Source of the DNA: Micrococcales bacterium
GTDB taxonomy: Bacteria > Actinomycetota > Actinomycetes > S36-B12 > UBA10799
Length of the DNA: 57,074 nt
Assembly: GCA_016719135.1 (NCBI GenBank)
Contig: JADKAV010000023.1
Span: 1 to 57,074 of the forward strand
Reading direction: 5' to 3'
This document shows positions 8,909 through 18,374 of this stretch, piece after piece (positions within the stretch are counted from its first letter, which is position 1; each line of letters opens with the position of its first letter). The position numbers were made by a program, and so were the translations under genes. Under the pieces are notes generated by a model. That model saw nothing but the letters and a program-made list of their open reading frames with translations. It was not told the DNA's origin and searched no databases.

Positions 8909-10316
8909 TCATTCAGCTGCCAGCCACTGCTTCAACGTGGCGTTCCTGCGCACGACGAATGTGTCGAACAGCAGGAGCAGAACGACCGACAGGCCGAACA
9001 GGGGCAGCACGAGGCACAGCGCCACGAGGCCGACCAGAAGCCACGGGCTGGTGCGCAGCGGCATCCGCCCACGGGGTGCCGACAGCCCGGACCCCTTCGG
9101 CCGGCGTTTCCACCACATCAGCGGCCCGGTGATGCACAAGAAGATGACTCGAGGCAGAAGGCGGTTGTGGCGATGGTGTTCAGCCCACCGAACTTGCGCC
9201 CTTCGTGCAGTGAGATCGCTTGCGACACCACCTTGGCGACAGGGGTGTACTCGTCGTAGGTGTAGGTGGCCACGACCTCGCCGCTGTACTGATCGACGTG
9301 GGCCACCGCCTCCTTCGAGACGTCCTGGAAGGCCGGGTTGCCGGGGTCGCCCCACTGGTCACCCATCACCGACCAGACTCCTTCTTCGCCGTCCGGGTGG
9401 ACCACGGAGTAGGGACCGGGGACGCCGGCCTGGTAGGCGGCGTTGACGGCGGTGTCGATGCTGACGTCGCCGCTGGCTTCCCCGGTGGCTGCGCCACCAC
9501 CGTGGTTGTGACCGGTGCTGCCGGGACCTCGGTCTCGCCGATCGCCCAACCGGCCGGGGCCGACGAGCTTGAGGCGCCCTCGATCGACTCCTTCAGCGTT
9601 GACGTGGCTCCGGGATCCTCACCCCACAGGCTCATCCCGCGGGGTGCGGCGATCTCCTGAACCTTCTCGCCCCACAGCCCGGTCCACGGCAGCCCCGAGA
9701 CGATCAGGAAGAGGATGCCGACACCTGCGATCGCGCCGACCAGCGCGTGCCGCCTGCGGATCGGGGCCCGTGTACGCCGCTTGCGCCAGTTGCGCACGAA
9801 CAGGTAGTACCCGGTGATCGTCATCACGATCGCCCAGCACACGGCCAGTTCGATGACGGCATCGCCGATCTTGCCGGTCATCAGTTCCCCGTGCAGTCGC
9901 ACTGCCATGTTCGACAGCAGGCTTTCCGGATTGAGATCACCGGTGACCTGCGCGGTGTAGGGGTCGACGTACACGCTGCGCACCGTCTCTTCGCCGTCGG
10001 CGACGGTGAACAGGGTGGCGCGGTCCCCGGACGGTTGCAGTGCGGACAGGACCGGATAGTCAGGGAACGCCTCCTCAACGGCCTCCTGCTGCACCGACAG
10101 CGGTTGCACCACGCCCTGCTCGGACTGCACCGTGATGACGCCTTGGTGCATGAGCGGGTCGATGGTGAAACGGAACATGTAGATCAGACCGGTCACGCTC
10201 AGGATGAGCATCACCGGAATGACCAGGAACGAGGCATAGAAATGCCAGCGCCAGAAGGCGCGGTAGAGGCCCGACGAACGGTTCCGTTCGCGGGCAGGGG
10301 TCAACACTTCAGTCAA
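8909..10316 (-). pseudogene. PepSY-associated transmembrane protein, frameshifted twice
   Basis: Starts at TTG 10316 with a good AAGGAG site six bases upstream. The N-terminus, with FWRWHFYASFLVIPVMLILSV, is the diagnostic first helix of the PepSY_TM family, followed by a periplasmic PepSY region (YPVLSALQPSGDRATLF), a second helix pair (MTITGYYLFVRNWRKRR) and a second PepSY repeat (GPYSVVHPDGEEGVWSVMG). It ends with ITGPLMWWKRRPKG and a final helix. Sense jumps frame near 9500-9540 and again near 9147-9153. Restored it would be about 465 residues. Members sit in the membrane and are often linked to iron or siderophore uptake or reduction. Two single-base errors are as likely as true loss. 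Confidence 0.75.
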
Positions 10317-10382
10317 TTGGAACTCCTTGTGGTCTGGTTTCCGGGCACGGCGCAGCGCCGTCCCCGAGGGATGGTGCGGGGA

Positions 10383-10853
10383 TCAGACCAGTGCGGGAGG
10401 GGCTCGGCAGGAGTTCTGCCGGGGGATCGGTCGCAGTCGCGGCAGCACCACGACCGGCATGACGGGTCGGGGCTCGACCTGGGTCGGACCGACAGCAGTG
10501 AGCCGCGAGCGGAACAATCGGAGCAACGCATCGCGGGCCGCGGATGTCCAGGAGTACCCCTGGGCTCGATCGACGAGCAGGCCCAGCAGGGCCGCGGCGG
10601 CAAGGTGCCGCCAGAGCATTCCCGGCTCATGGCCCGCGCCGAGCGTCAGGTGCCCCATCAACTGGACCGCCATCAGGCACGCGATACACATCGCCGCCGG
10701 GCGCCTCTTGGTCAGGACACACCGATGAACAAGCGCGGCGAGCGCGGCGACCAGTACCAAGCCCATAAGCCCCGCGTGCAGGTGTGCGCCCGCGGTCGCC
10801 CCCGTTGCAGCGACCACGAAGAGCCCTAGGCGGTAACCCGCGTCCACCCGCAC
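10383..10853 (-). CDS. small membrane protein of unknown function
   Basis: 156 residues from GTG 10853. About four hydrophobic segments (GLFVVAATGATAGAHLHAGL, LVLVAALAALVHRCVL, MCIACLMAVQLMGHLTLG, LAAAALLGLLVD) are followed by a basic, proline-rich tail (RPVMPVVVLPRLRPIPRQ). Several His residues lie inside or next to helices, which suggests metal or haem contact, but this is inference. It precedes the PepSY gene by 66 bases on the same strand and is likely in one transcript with it. I recognise no named family. Confidence 0.6.
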   Translation of the reverse strand: MRVDAGYRLGLFVVAATGATAGAHLHAGLMGLVLVAALAALVHRCVLTKRRPAAMCIACLMAVQLMGHLTLGAGHEPGMLWRHLAAAALLGLLVDRAQGYSWTSAARDALLRLFRSRLTAVGPTQVEPRPVMPVVVLPRLRPIPRQNSCRAPPALV

Positions 10854-10947
10854 AGACTAAGGCAAGGCTGTCCTTGACCCACATGTGCGTCCAACACCAC
10901 CTGTGGATTCGCGCGGATCTTGATCGTCATCTGCTTATCGTGGCCCG

Positions 10948-11920
10948 GTGAGTGTGGTCACAGCCCCGCGACGGCGGATCGGCGGGATGGAGATCCTCGC
11001 GCTCGCGGCGGTGGCGCTACTGCTGCTGCAACCGTTCCTGGCGGGACGGCTCACGAACCCCGCGCTGCAGGCAGGCGCGACGATCTTCGTGTCGATCGTC
11101 ATCCAGGCGCTGCCGTTCCTTGTGCTCGGCGTGGTGTTGTCGGCCGCGATCGCGGCGTTCGTGCCGGACTCCTTCTGGCAGAAGGCGTTGCCGAAGCGAC
11201 CAGGACTCGCGGTTCCGGTGGCCGGCTGTGCCCGGGGCGGTGTTGCCGGGGTGTGAGTGTGCCTCGGTGCCTGTCTCGGGCTCGCTGATGTCTCGCGGTG
11301 TGGCCCCGGCGGCCGCATTGGCCTTCCTGCTCTCGGCGCCCGCCATCAACCCGATCGTCGTGATCTCCACCTTCGTGGCCTTCCCAGGGGAACCGATGAT
11401 GGCCGTGGCGCGCTTCGGCGCGTCGCTGGTGACCGCCGTGATCGTCGGTTGGATCTGGCTCAAGTGGGGCCGTGGGGAGTGGCTGCGGGTGCCCTCGCGC
11501 CGACATATCGAGGGCCAGGCCCGGTGGCAGACCTTCGCGGCGGCGGCCACACACGACCTCCTGCACGCCGGTGGCTTCCTGGTGGTCGGCGGTATCGCCG
11601 CCGCCATCCTCAACGTGGCCGTGCCGCAACAATGGCTACAGACACTGGCCGAACACCCGGCACTCGCCATCCTCGGCCTGGCGCTACTCGCGGTCCTCCT
11701 GTCCATCTGCTCCGAGGCCGATGCCTTCGTTGCCGCCAGCCTGACGCAGTTCTCGCTCACCGCCCGGCTGGCCTTCCTCGTCGTCGGGCCGATGGTTGAC
11801 CTGAAACTGATCTCGCTGCAGGCCGGGACGTTCGGAAAGAGTTTCATGTATCGCTTTGCGCCGACGACGTTCGTCGTCGCCGTCCTGATGGCCACGCTGT
11901 TCGGCTGGTGGTTGTTGTGA
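10948..11920 (+). pseudogene. DUF318/ArsP-type permease, frameshifted
   Basis: From GTG 10948 the first part (ILALAAVALLLLQPFLAG, then ALPFLVLGVVLSAAIAAFVP) is a typical start of the DUF318 permease family. Near 11222-11236 the frame changes and the sense continues LPGCECASVPVSGSLM, the family's signature GCEC motif, then LSAPAINPIVVISTF and further helices to 11920. One extra C in TGCCCGGGG would explain the break. Restored length is about 323 residues with some eight helices. Members are thought to move metals or metalloid compounds, such as ArsP for organoarsenicals; the substrate here is unknown. The stop overlaps the start of the TIGR03943 gene (GTGA), its usual partner. Confidence 0.8.
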
Positions 11921-12609
11921 GACGTGATGCCCAGGGTGCGGTGTTGCTCCTGCTCGGGATCCTTCTGCTGCGACTGACGCTCGGCGGATCGTACGTCTAC
12001 TACGTCAAGGCCTCGATGAAGCCGTTCCTGCTCCTGACGGCTGCGGTGCTACTCGCACTCGCGGTGTGGAGTCTCTGGCAGTCCTGGCGCCGTACCGAGG
12101 AACACGATGACGGCCACGGACACGACGGGGTGCCGCGAGTCGCGTGGCTCATGGTGCTCCCGGTCATGGTCGTGTTCCTGGTGTCGCCGCGGCCCCTGGG
12201 GGCGTTCACCGCCGCCCGCCAGTTGGCCACGGCGCCGGTGGTCGCCGAACCGGCGGAACTGCTGCCGCTGCCAGCGGGAGACCCCGTCGACGTGCCGATC
12301 GCGGACTACATCACCCGGGCGGTCTGGGGTCAGGGCCAGACCCTGGAGGGACGCGAAGTGAGGCTGACCGGTTTCGTCACCCCCGACCCGGAAGGCGGCT
12401 GGTGGGTGACACGGCTCGGCCTGGCTTGCTGTGCCGCAGACGCCTTGTCGTTCCGCGCCCGGGTACTGGACGCCGAAGACCTGCCGGCGAACTCCTGGGT
12501 CGAGGTCACCGGGCGCTGGGTCCCCGGTGACAGCGGTGACCCAGCCATCCCGCTCATCGAGGCCGATGACGTCGAGCGCGTCCCGGAGCCGCGTAACCCC
12601 TACGAGTGA
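11917..12609 (+). CDS. TIGR03943 (YcgQ-like) membrane protein
   Basis: A protein of about 230 residues. Two N-terminal helices (GAVLLLLGILLLRLTLGG and FLLLTAAVLLALAVW) precede a His/Asp-rich linker (EEHDDGHGHDG), a third helix (VAWLMVLPVMVVFLV) and an outside domain. The latter contains GREVRLTGFVTPDPEGGWW and LACCAADA, where the paired Cys are a family hallmark. This is the protein normally encoded beside DUF318 permeases, as here, and presumably works with it at the membrane. The GTG at 11917 is chosen because it overlaps the permease stop (GTGA); a GTG three codons earlier is possible. The His-rich linker suggests metal binding (inference). Confidence 0.82.
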   Translation: MRRDAQGAVLLLLGILLLRLTLGGSYVYYVKASMKPFLLLTAAVLLALAVWSLWQSWRRTEEHDDGHGHDGVPRVAWLMVLPVMVVFLVSPRPLGAFTAARQLATAPVVAEPAELLPLPAGDPVDVPIADYITRAVWGQGQTLEGREVRLTGFVTPDPEGGWWVTRLGLACCAADALSFRARVLDAEDLPANSWVEVTGRWVPGDSGDPAIPLIEADDVERVPEPRNPYE

Positions 12610-12844
12610 AGTCGGCGCAGCGGTGGTTCGGTGGTCGGCGGCTGGCGGCGGGCGGGGAGATCGGTGAGCAGGGTGGTGGTCGCTGCAGCAACTGCCTCGA
12701 TCGCGGCCACGTAGGCGGCCTCGGTCGCAGCGCTGGGCTTGGCCACCCCGCTCACCTTCCGCACGTACTGCTCTGCGGCGGCCCGGATCTCGGTCTCGGT
12801 GGCCGGCGGCTCAAGGCCCGCAGGATCGTGATGTTCCGGCACAT
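12600..12844 (-). pseudogene. DUF2277 family small protein, frameshifted
   Basis: The ATG at 12844 gives MCRNITILRAL, the invariant start of DUF2277 proteins. After about 12813 the sense moves frame and continues EPPATETEIRAAAEQYVRKV and then SGVAKPSAATEAAYVAAI, the body of the same family, to a stop at 12600. Adding one base in the CTCAAGGCC context restores a protein of about 81 residues, the normal length. The function is not known; the family is small, soluble and widespread in actinobacteria. Its 3' end overlaps the convergent TIGR03943 gene by 10 bases. A missed base is the likely cause of the break. Confidence 0.75.
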
Positions 12845-12943
12845 GCGTCCAGTGTGGGCCTTTTGGTGAAGAAACAGCGTGAGTTGTCACATCTTCACCA
12901 AGAGCCCTGCGGGCGGCCGGGAACCACGCGGTACCTTGGGCCC

Positions 12944-14660
12944 ATGATTTTCAATCCCCACACCTACGACCCGTCGGCGTACGACCCGAGACCCAGCGTC
13001 AGCTCAAGGCGCTGATCCAGTTCTTCGAGGACAAGGGTCTGGCTGAGATGAAGGACGATTTCCACAACCGCACGTGGTACCAGGACTTCCTGGACTTCAA
13101 CGCCAAGGAGGGATCCTCGCCGCGTTCGGCACCCCGGCGGCGGTGGGTGGCGAGGGCGCGCGGTGGGACACCGCCCGGATCAACGACCTGAACGAGATCC
13201 TGGGCTTCTACTCCCTGTCCTACTGGTACGCCTGGCAGGTCACCGTGCTCGGGCTGGGCCCGGTGTGGATGAGCGAGAACGAGGAGGCCAAGCAACTCGT
13301 CGGCAAACTGCTCGAGTCCGGGTCGATCTTCGGGTTCGGCCTGTCCGAGCAGACGCACGGTGCCGATATCTACTCGACCGACATGATTCTCACGCCCACA
13401 GAGAACGGCTGGGTGGCCAACGGGCCGAAGTACTACATCGGCAATGGCAACGTTGCCGGGCGGCTGAGCGTGTTCGGCAAGTTCGCCGACACCGACGAGT
13501 ACGTGTTCTTCCTGGTCGACACCCAGGCCCCGCAGTACGAGCTGAAGAAGAACGTCGTCGCCGACCAGATGTACGTGTCGGCCTTCGACCTGCACGACTA
13601 CCCGGTCACCAAAGCTGACATCCTGCACACCGGCAAGGCAGCCTGGGACGCGGCGCTGGCCACGGTCAACGTCGGCAAGGTCAACCTCGGCTGGGCGAGC
13701 ATCGGCATCTGCGAACACGCCTTTTACGAGGCCGTCACCCACGCCGACCATCGCGTGCTCTACGGCAGCAAGGTGACGACCTTCCCGCACGTGCGCCGCA
13801 TGTTCGCCGACGCCTACGCCCGACTGTTGGCGATGAAACTGTTCGCCGCCCGCAGCGCGGACTACTTCCGGCAGGCCTCCGACGACGACCGGCGTTTCCT
13901 GCTGTTCAACCCGATCACCAAGATGAAGGTCACCAGCGAGGGGGAGCGGGTCATCGACCTGCTGTGGGAAGTGATCGCAGCCCGCGGCTTCGAGAAGGAC
14001 ACCTACTTCGAACAGGCGGCCAGCGACATCCGCGCCTTGCCCAAGCTCGAGGGCACGGTCCACGTCAACCTCGCGCTCGTGCTGAAGTTCCTGCCGCAGT
14101 ACCTCATGGCGTCCGGTGAGTACGCGGACGTACCCGTGCGTCAGGATGCAGCCGACGACGAATACCTGTTCGCCCAGGGCCACGCATCCGGCCTCGGCAA
14201 GATCACGTTCGCCCCGTGGCGCCCCGCGCTGGAGCGCTACCAGCACCTGCCCAACGTGGCGCGGTTCCTGGAGCAGGTCGACGCCTTCACAGCCCTGGTG
14301 ATGTCCGCCCCGCCGAGCCAGGAGCAGCAGAAGGATCTGGACTTCCTGCTCACCCTCGGGCAGTTGTTCACGCAGGTGGTGTACGCGCAGCTGGTGTGCG
14401 AATCAGCCGGTCTGCCACGGCCGGGTACGGTCGCCGATATGCCCGGGCTCGACGACGCCCACATCGACCGGATCTTCGCGGTGTTCGTGCAGGACGTCTC
14501 GGAGATCGCCGTCGGCCTGCACGGGCAGGCCTCGGCAACCGATGCCCAGCGCGAGGCGGCCCTCGGGCTGATCCGGGCGCCGCACATCGATCCGGCCGCG
14601 GAGGCGGCGTTCGTGGACGAGGTAGTGGGTCTGGCCGACGGCTACCTGATGCCGCAGTAG
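12944..14660 (+). CDS. acyl-CoA dehydrogenase, two single-base breaks near the 5' end
   Basis: The long frame from about 13110 to 14660 encodes a flavin-dependent acyl-CoA dehydrogenase: GFGLSEQTHGADI is the FAD/substrate loop, GWVANGPKYYIGNG the beta-domain, and a helical C-terminal domain follows. The natural start is ATG 12944 (MIFNPHTYDPSAYDP). To join it, one base must be added near 12990 (after which the sense is QRQLKALIQFFEDKGLAEMK) and one near 13110 (KEGILAAFGTPAAVGGEGARW). Restored, about 572 residues, longer than short-chain members because of its C-terminal extension. Role: alpha,beta-dehydrogenation of an acyl-CoA in fatty acid breakdown; chain length is not readable. No other beta-oxidation genes are adjacent. 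Confidence 0.85.
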
Positions 14661-14667
14661 GCAGCTG

Positions 14668-15573
14668 CTACGGCGCCGAACGCGTAAGCCTCTGCCAGGT
14701 TTTCTGCTGGATCCACAAAGTGAACCAGCCCGCCAGCGCCATGCCGGTGAGGTTGATGAGCAGTTGCAGGCTGCTGCCGAGCACCTCGTGCCAGGCACCG
14801 AAGGCCAGCCCGAGGGCGACGTTGCCGGCGGCCGGCACGGTGGTCACCGAGATGAACACGCCGGTCAAGCCCCCTGCGCGGGACGAGGTGAGCGCCAGCA
14901 CCCCGGCGACCCCGGCGATGAGCGCGACGATCAGCGACCACTTGTCCGGCGTATAGATGAACTCGGTCAGGGGGCGCGGGCCTTCGATCGCCCGGACGTT
15001 GATCCAGCCGAGCAGTCGGGCGATGGTTGCCGCCACGGTCGTGACGGCAATCGCCAACGCGAACCCGTAGACCAGCGTCGAGACCGCGCGGCGCAACAAC
15101 TGACGGCGACGCCGGACCAATGCCAAGCCCATGGCGGCCACCGCGCCGATGAGCAGGATCTGGGAATCCAGCACGATGCCGATGCCGGCGATCAGCGTGG
15201 CCAGGATCATGAAGGATGCGTATGACCAGGTGAGTTCACTGTCCTCGTAGGCCTTCTGGGTCACTTCCGCCCAGACCACGGTGTCCGATCCCGCTCCCGG
15301 TGCATCCTGCTCGGCCTGCAGTGCGTGCCGTGAGATCCACGTGGGTACGCCGGTGATCTGGATGGCGCCTTCGTCCTGGAGTCCCAGACCTCGCAGCTCG
15401 TCGATCACGTCGTTGGCCGCTTCGCGGGGGATGTCGGCCATGATCAGATCGCCGGGGGGCCGAAGTCCCACACCCGGGATGACGGCCAGGCTCGACACCG
15501 CGCTCGATTGCGAGAGCACCTCGGCCGCGCGTTGCGTCAGGGCGTTGGGCGCGTAGATGCGCAGATGCAGCAC
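14668..15573 (-). CDS. DUF389 membrane protein
   Basis: 301 residues. A soluble N-terminal ACT-like region (LHLRIYAPNALTQRAAEVL to about residue 80) is followed by five or six helices (YASFMILATLIAGIGIVLD, LVYGFALAIAVTTVAATIA, WSLIVALIAGVAGVLALTS and others). This is the TIGR00341/DUF389 layout; the transport or signalling role is unknown. The motif after LDSQILLIGA, normally a GPEFGP-type turn joining two helices, is missing: the sequence passes from IGAV straight to AAMGLALVRRRR. This looks like an in-frame loss of about nine residues. The start is ATG 15573. Convergent with the acyl-CoA dehydrogenase gene, with only seven bases between stops. Confidence 0.82.
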   Translation of the reverse strand: MLHLRIYAPNALTQRAAEVLSQSSAVSSLAVIPGVGLRPPGDLIMADIPREAANDVIDELRGLGLQDEGAIQITGVPTWISRHALQAEQDAPGAGSDTVVWAEVTQKAYEDSELTWSYASFMILATLIAGIGIVLDSQILLIGAVAAMGLALVRRRRQLLRRAVSTLVYGFALAIAVTTVAATIARLLGWINVRAIEGPRPLTEFIYTPDKWSLIVALIAGVAGVLALTSSRAGGLTGVFISVTTVPAAGNVALGLAFGAWHEVLGSSLQLLINLTGMALAGWFTLWIQQKTWQRLTRSAP

Positions 15574-15622
15574 GTAGCCATGCTGTCGCGGCCGGGGCGT
15601 ACAGGTGGTGGTGGCGCGCCGT

Positions 15623-15955
15623 TCACGGTTCGGGTTCCTCGCGGCGGGCCTGGAATCCTCCGCGCGGACCGCTGGCCACCAACAGGTCGTCGCGAAGATC
15701 CAGGTGCAGGGGTTCGGCCAGGGCCGTGCACAGGTGCTGTTCCACGGTCATGTCCGGGCAGTACATCATGGTCAGGGCCACCGGCCCGGCCCGCAGTGTG
15801 TCGCTGGAGACGGTGTAGGCGCCGACGGCGCGGTTGCACCCGGCGTAGAAATACAACCGACCGTCTTCGAAGGTGATGGTTGTGGGCTGGGACGGGGCTT
15901 GGGCGCCCGGCAGCAAGGCGATGACCCGCCAGGTTCCGGTCAGCCCGTCGTTCAT
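15623..15955 (-). CDS. META-domain (HslJ-like) protein
   Basis: 110 residues forming one META domain: LTGTWRVIAL at the start, TITFEDGRLYFYAGCNRAVG with the invariant GCN, and ALTMMYCPDM with the conserved T-M-C pattern. The two Cys may pair. Members are stress or motility associated beta-proteins, often lipoproteins. Here there is no signal peptide or lipobox, so the product should stay in the cytoplasm unless the start lies further upstream. The start is ATG 15955. It sits 49 bases before the DUF389 gene on the same strand and may share a transcript. Confidence 0.8.
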   Translation of the reverse strand: MNDGLTGTWRVIALLPGAQAPSQPTTITFEDGRLYFYAGCNRAVGAYTVSSDTLRAGPVALTMMYCPDMTVEQHLCTALAEPLHLDLRDDLLVASGPRGGFQARREEPEP

Positions 15956-16060
15956 ACTTCCTGTCTAGCGCACGTACGGCGCGGGTCTGGCGTCTGCGTG
16001 CCTGTGCACGGTTCCCGGCCGCAGGTAGGCTGGCGGTTCAGCCAGGCGAAGGAGAACCGC

Positions 16061-16408
16061 ATGCGGTACGCCATGTTCATGATCGCGGATGTCTTCGGGA
16101 CTCAGGCTGCGCACGACATGCCCTCCGCGCAGATGATCGACAAGATGACGGCCTACAACGCAGGGCTCGCCGAGGCTGGAGTGCTTGAGGCGGTCGAGGG
16201 CCTGCACCGCCCGAGCAGCGGTGTGCGGCTGCATTTCGAGCAGTCCGGCGCCCAGACCCGCGACGTCCCCGAGCGGGGAGTCGACTCCAGTGCGATCGCG
16301 TACGCGTGGGCTCAGTGCTGCTCAGCGCTGCCCGGGGACATCGTGGAACTGCGACAGATCGAGGAACCCGACGATTTGCACTACACAGCGTCAGGGTCGC
16401 AGCTGTGA
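16061..16408 (+). CDS. YCII/DGPF-like protein
   Basis: 115 residues from ATG 16061, preceded by GAAGGAG with suitable spacing. MRYAMFMIADVFGTQ and then the helix MIDKMTAYNAGLAEAGVLEA, followed by GLHRPSSGVRLHF, match the YCII-related (DGPF) fold, a small ferredoxin-like domain that forms dimers. The catalytic role is unknown in most members. The C-terminal half (PGDIVELRQIEEPDDLHY) keeps the family's second beta-alpha unit. Its stop overlaps the GTG of cysE (GTGA), so translation of the two is coupled. Confidence 0.72.
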   Translation: MRYAMFMIADVFGTQAAHDMPSAQMIDKMTAYNAGLAEAGVLEAVEGLHRPSSGVRLHFEQSGAQTRDVPERGVDSSAIAYAWAQCCSALPGDIVELRQIEEPDDLHYTASGSQL

Positions 16409-17250
16409 GGGCCGACGATCAGGTCCTCTCCGCGCTTGCGCAGATGCGCCTGGACGAAACCGGCGAACTGCCGTCGCGGCAGGTCCTCTCGGAAGTCACC
16501 GATCACCTGATCAAGGCACTCTTCCCCCAGCGATTGGGGTCATGCGGACCCGACGTCAACGGATACGTGCGCCGGATGCTGGAGTCCGCCCTGGGTAGCC
16601 TCAGCGGCGAAGTGGCCACGGAACTGCAGTTCCAGCGTCAGTCCGGACAGGTCGTGGAAACCAACTGCGACGAGATCGTGGGACGGTTCGCCGATGGTCT
16701 TCCCCGATTGCGCGACCTGCTGGTCTCCGACATCCGCATGGCGTACGCCGGCGACCCGGCGGCACGCAGCGTGGCCGAAGTCCTGGTCTGCTATCCCGGT
16801 GTCCACGCGATGATGCATCACCGTCTGGCGCACAGCCTGCACGTGCTCGGGGTCCCGTTCATCGCCCGCGTCATCTCGGAGCTGGGGCGCTCGGAGACGG
16901 GGATCGACATCCACCCCGCCGCGCACATCGGGGGAGGTTTCTTCATCGATCACGGAACCGGAGTCGTGATCGGGGAGACGGCCATCATCGGCGACAACGT
17001 GCGCCTGTATCAGCACGTAACGCTAGGGGCCAAGAAGCTTGACGGTGTCGAGAAGGGGATCCCCAGGCACCCGATCGTCGAGGACGACGTCGTGATCTAC
17101 TCGGGCGCGACCGTTCTGGGACGCATCACCATCGGCAAAGGCGCTGTCATCGGTGGTGGTTGCTGGGTGACCCAGGACCTGCCCCCGGGCAGTTTCGTGA
17201 CGCAGGCCCGCACGCAGGTCGAGGTCTTCACCGACGGTGCGGGTATCTGA
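16405..17250 (+). CDS. cysE: serine O-acetyltransferase
   Basis: 281 residues from a GTG that overlaps the preceding stop. The N-terminal half is helical. The C-terminal half is a left-handed beta-helix of hexapeptide repeats: IDIHPAAHIGGGFFIDHGTG, VVIGETAIIGDNVRLYQHVTLGA, and VIYSGATVLGRITIGKGAVIGGG. The His in FIDHGTG and the HPAAHIG segment are the catalytic and acetyl-CoA binding region. It makes O-acetylserine from serine and acetyl-CoA, the first step of cysteine synthesis. The long N-terminus is that of the longer (EpsC-like) class. cysK lies just downstream in the opposite orientation, supporting the call. Confidence 0.93.
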   Translation: MRADDQVLSALAQMRLDETGELPSRQVLSEVTDHLIKALFPQRLGSCGPDVNGYVRRMLESALGSLSGEVATELQFQRQSGQVVETNCDEIVGRFADGLPRLRDLLVSDIRMAYAGDPAARSVAEVLVCYPGVHAMMHHRLAHSLHVLGVPFIARVISELGRSETGIDIHPAAHIGGGFFIDHGTGVVIGETAIIGDNVRLYQHVTLGAKKLDGVEKGIPRHPIVEDDVVIYSGATVLGRITIGKGAVIGGGCWVTQDLPPGSFVTQARTQVEVFTDGAGI

Positions 17251-17361
17251 CCGGAAACCGTCCTGTTCGTCACGGCGGAGTTGGCGGCCGGATGTTGGCC
17301 TTCGGTCGCCTGCCCAGATGGAATCCGAATCGGATCCTCACCCGGTGCAGGCTGTCCAGGC

Positions 17362-18294
17362 TTACTGCGCGAGGTCGGCGAACAGCGGAGTGCTGAGGTA
17401 GCGCTCGCCGTAGCTCGGCACGATGACCACGATGAGCTTGCCGGCGTTCTCGGGCCGCTTGGCGACCTCGATCGCCGCCCAGAGGGCCGCACCCGAGGAG
17501 ATGCCCACGAGCAGGCCCTCCTCCTTGGCGCTACGCCGTGCCGTGGCCATCGCATCATCGGATTCGACCTTGACGATCTCGTCATAGACCTCGGTGTCGA
17601 GGATCTCCGGCACAAAACCAGCGCCGATCCCCTGCAGCGGGTGCGGGCCCTTGGGGCCGCCGGAAAGCACCGGGGACGCCGCCGGCTCAACGGCGACGAC
17701 CTGCACCTGCGGATTGCGTTCCTTGAGGACCTGGCCCACACCGGTGATCGTGCCCCCGGTGCCGACGCCGGACACGAGGATGTCCACCTTCCCATCGGTG
17801 TCGCGCCAGATCTCCTCGGCCGTGGTGGCACGGTGGATCGCCGGGTTCGCGCGGTTGGCGAACTGCTGCGGCATCACGTAGTTCTGGTTCTCCTTGGTCA
17901 GTTGCTCAGCCTTCGCGATCGCGCCGGCCATGCCGTCCGGGCCAGGGGTCAGGATCAACTCGGCGCCATAGGCCCGCAGCAGCATGCGCCGTTCCATGCT
18001 CATTGTCTCCGGCATCGTGAGCAGGCATTTGATCCCGCGCGCCGCGCACACCATGGCCAGCGCGATGCCGGTGTTGCCGCTGGTCGGCTCCACGATCACG
18101 GTGTCCGGGCCGATCAGGTCGTACTCCAGGGCCGCGTCAATCATGGCCACACCGATCCGGTCCTTGACGCTGTTGGCCGGGTTGTAGAACTCCAGCTTGG
18201 CGGCGATCGTCGCCTCGGCGCCGTCGGAGATCCGGTTGATCTGGACCAGAGGGGTATTGCCGATGAGTTCGGTCACGTCGGAAGCAATGTGCAT
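17362..18294 (-). CDS. cysK: cysteine synthase A
   Basis: 310 residues, complete. The PLP lysine is in NPANSVKDR near residue 42. The substrate loop is PTSGNTGIAL, and the phosphate-binding glycines are in SGVGTGGTITG. QGIGAGFVP near 225 is another family mark, and GISSGAA follows. The enzyme joins sulfide and O-acetylserine to give cysteine, the step after CysE, whose gene ends 111 bases away on the other strand. The two stops face each other. Start ATG 18294 (MHIASDVTELIGNTPLVQ) matches the family's N-terminus exactly. Confidence 0.95.
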   Translation of the reverse strand: MHIASDVTELIGNTPLVQINRISDGAEATIAAKLEFYNPANSVKDRIGVAMIDAALEYDLIGPDTVIVEPTSGNTGIALAMVCAARGIKCLLTMPETMSMERRMLLRAYGAELILTPGPDGMAGAIAKAEQLTKENQNYVMPQQFANRANPAIHRATTAEEIWRDTDGKVDILVSGVGTGGTITGVGQVLKERNPQVQVVAVEPAASPVLSGGPKGPHPLQGIGAGFVPEILDTEVYDEIVKVESDDAMATARRSAKEEGLLVGISSGAALWAAIEVAKRPENAGKLIVVIVPSYGERYLSTPLFADLAQ

Positions 18295-18374
18295 GTGTCC
18301 AGTCTGCCATCGACCTGCGAAACCACAATGGGCGATAGACCGACGACCCCGGGGTCTGAGCAGTCGCGTGCCCG

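Noticed and set aside
17251..17361. Factor-independent terminator between cysE and cysK
   Set aside because: Only a weak ATCCG/CGGAT stem was seen, with no T run on either strand.
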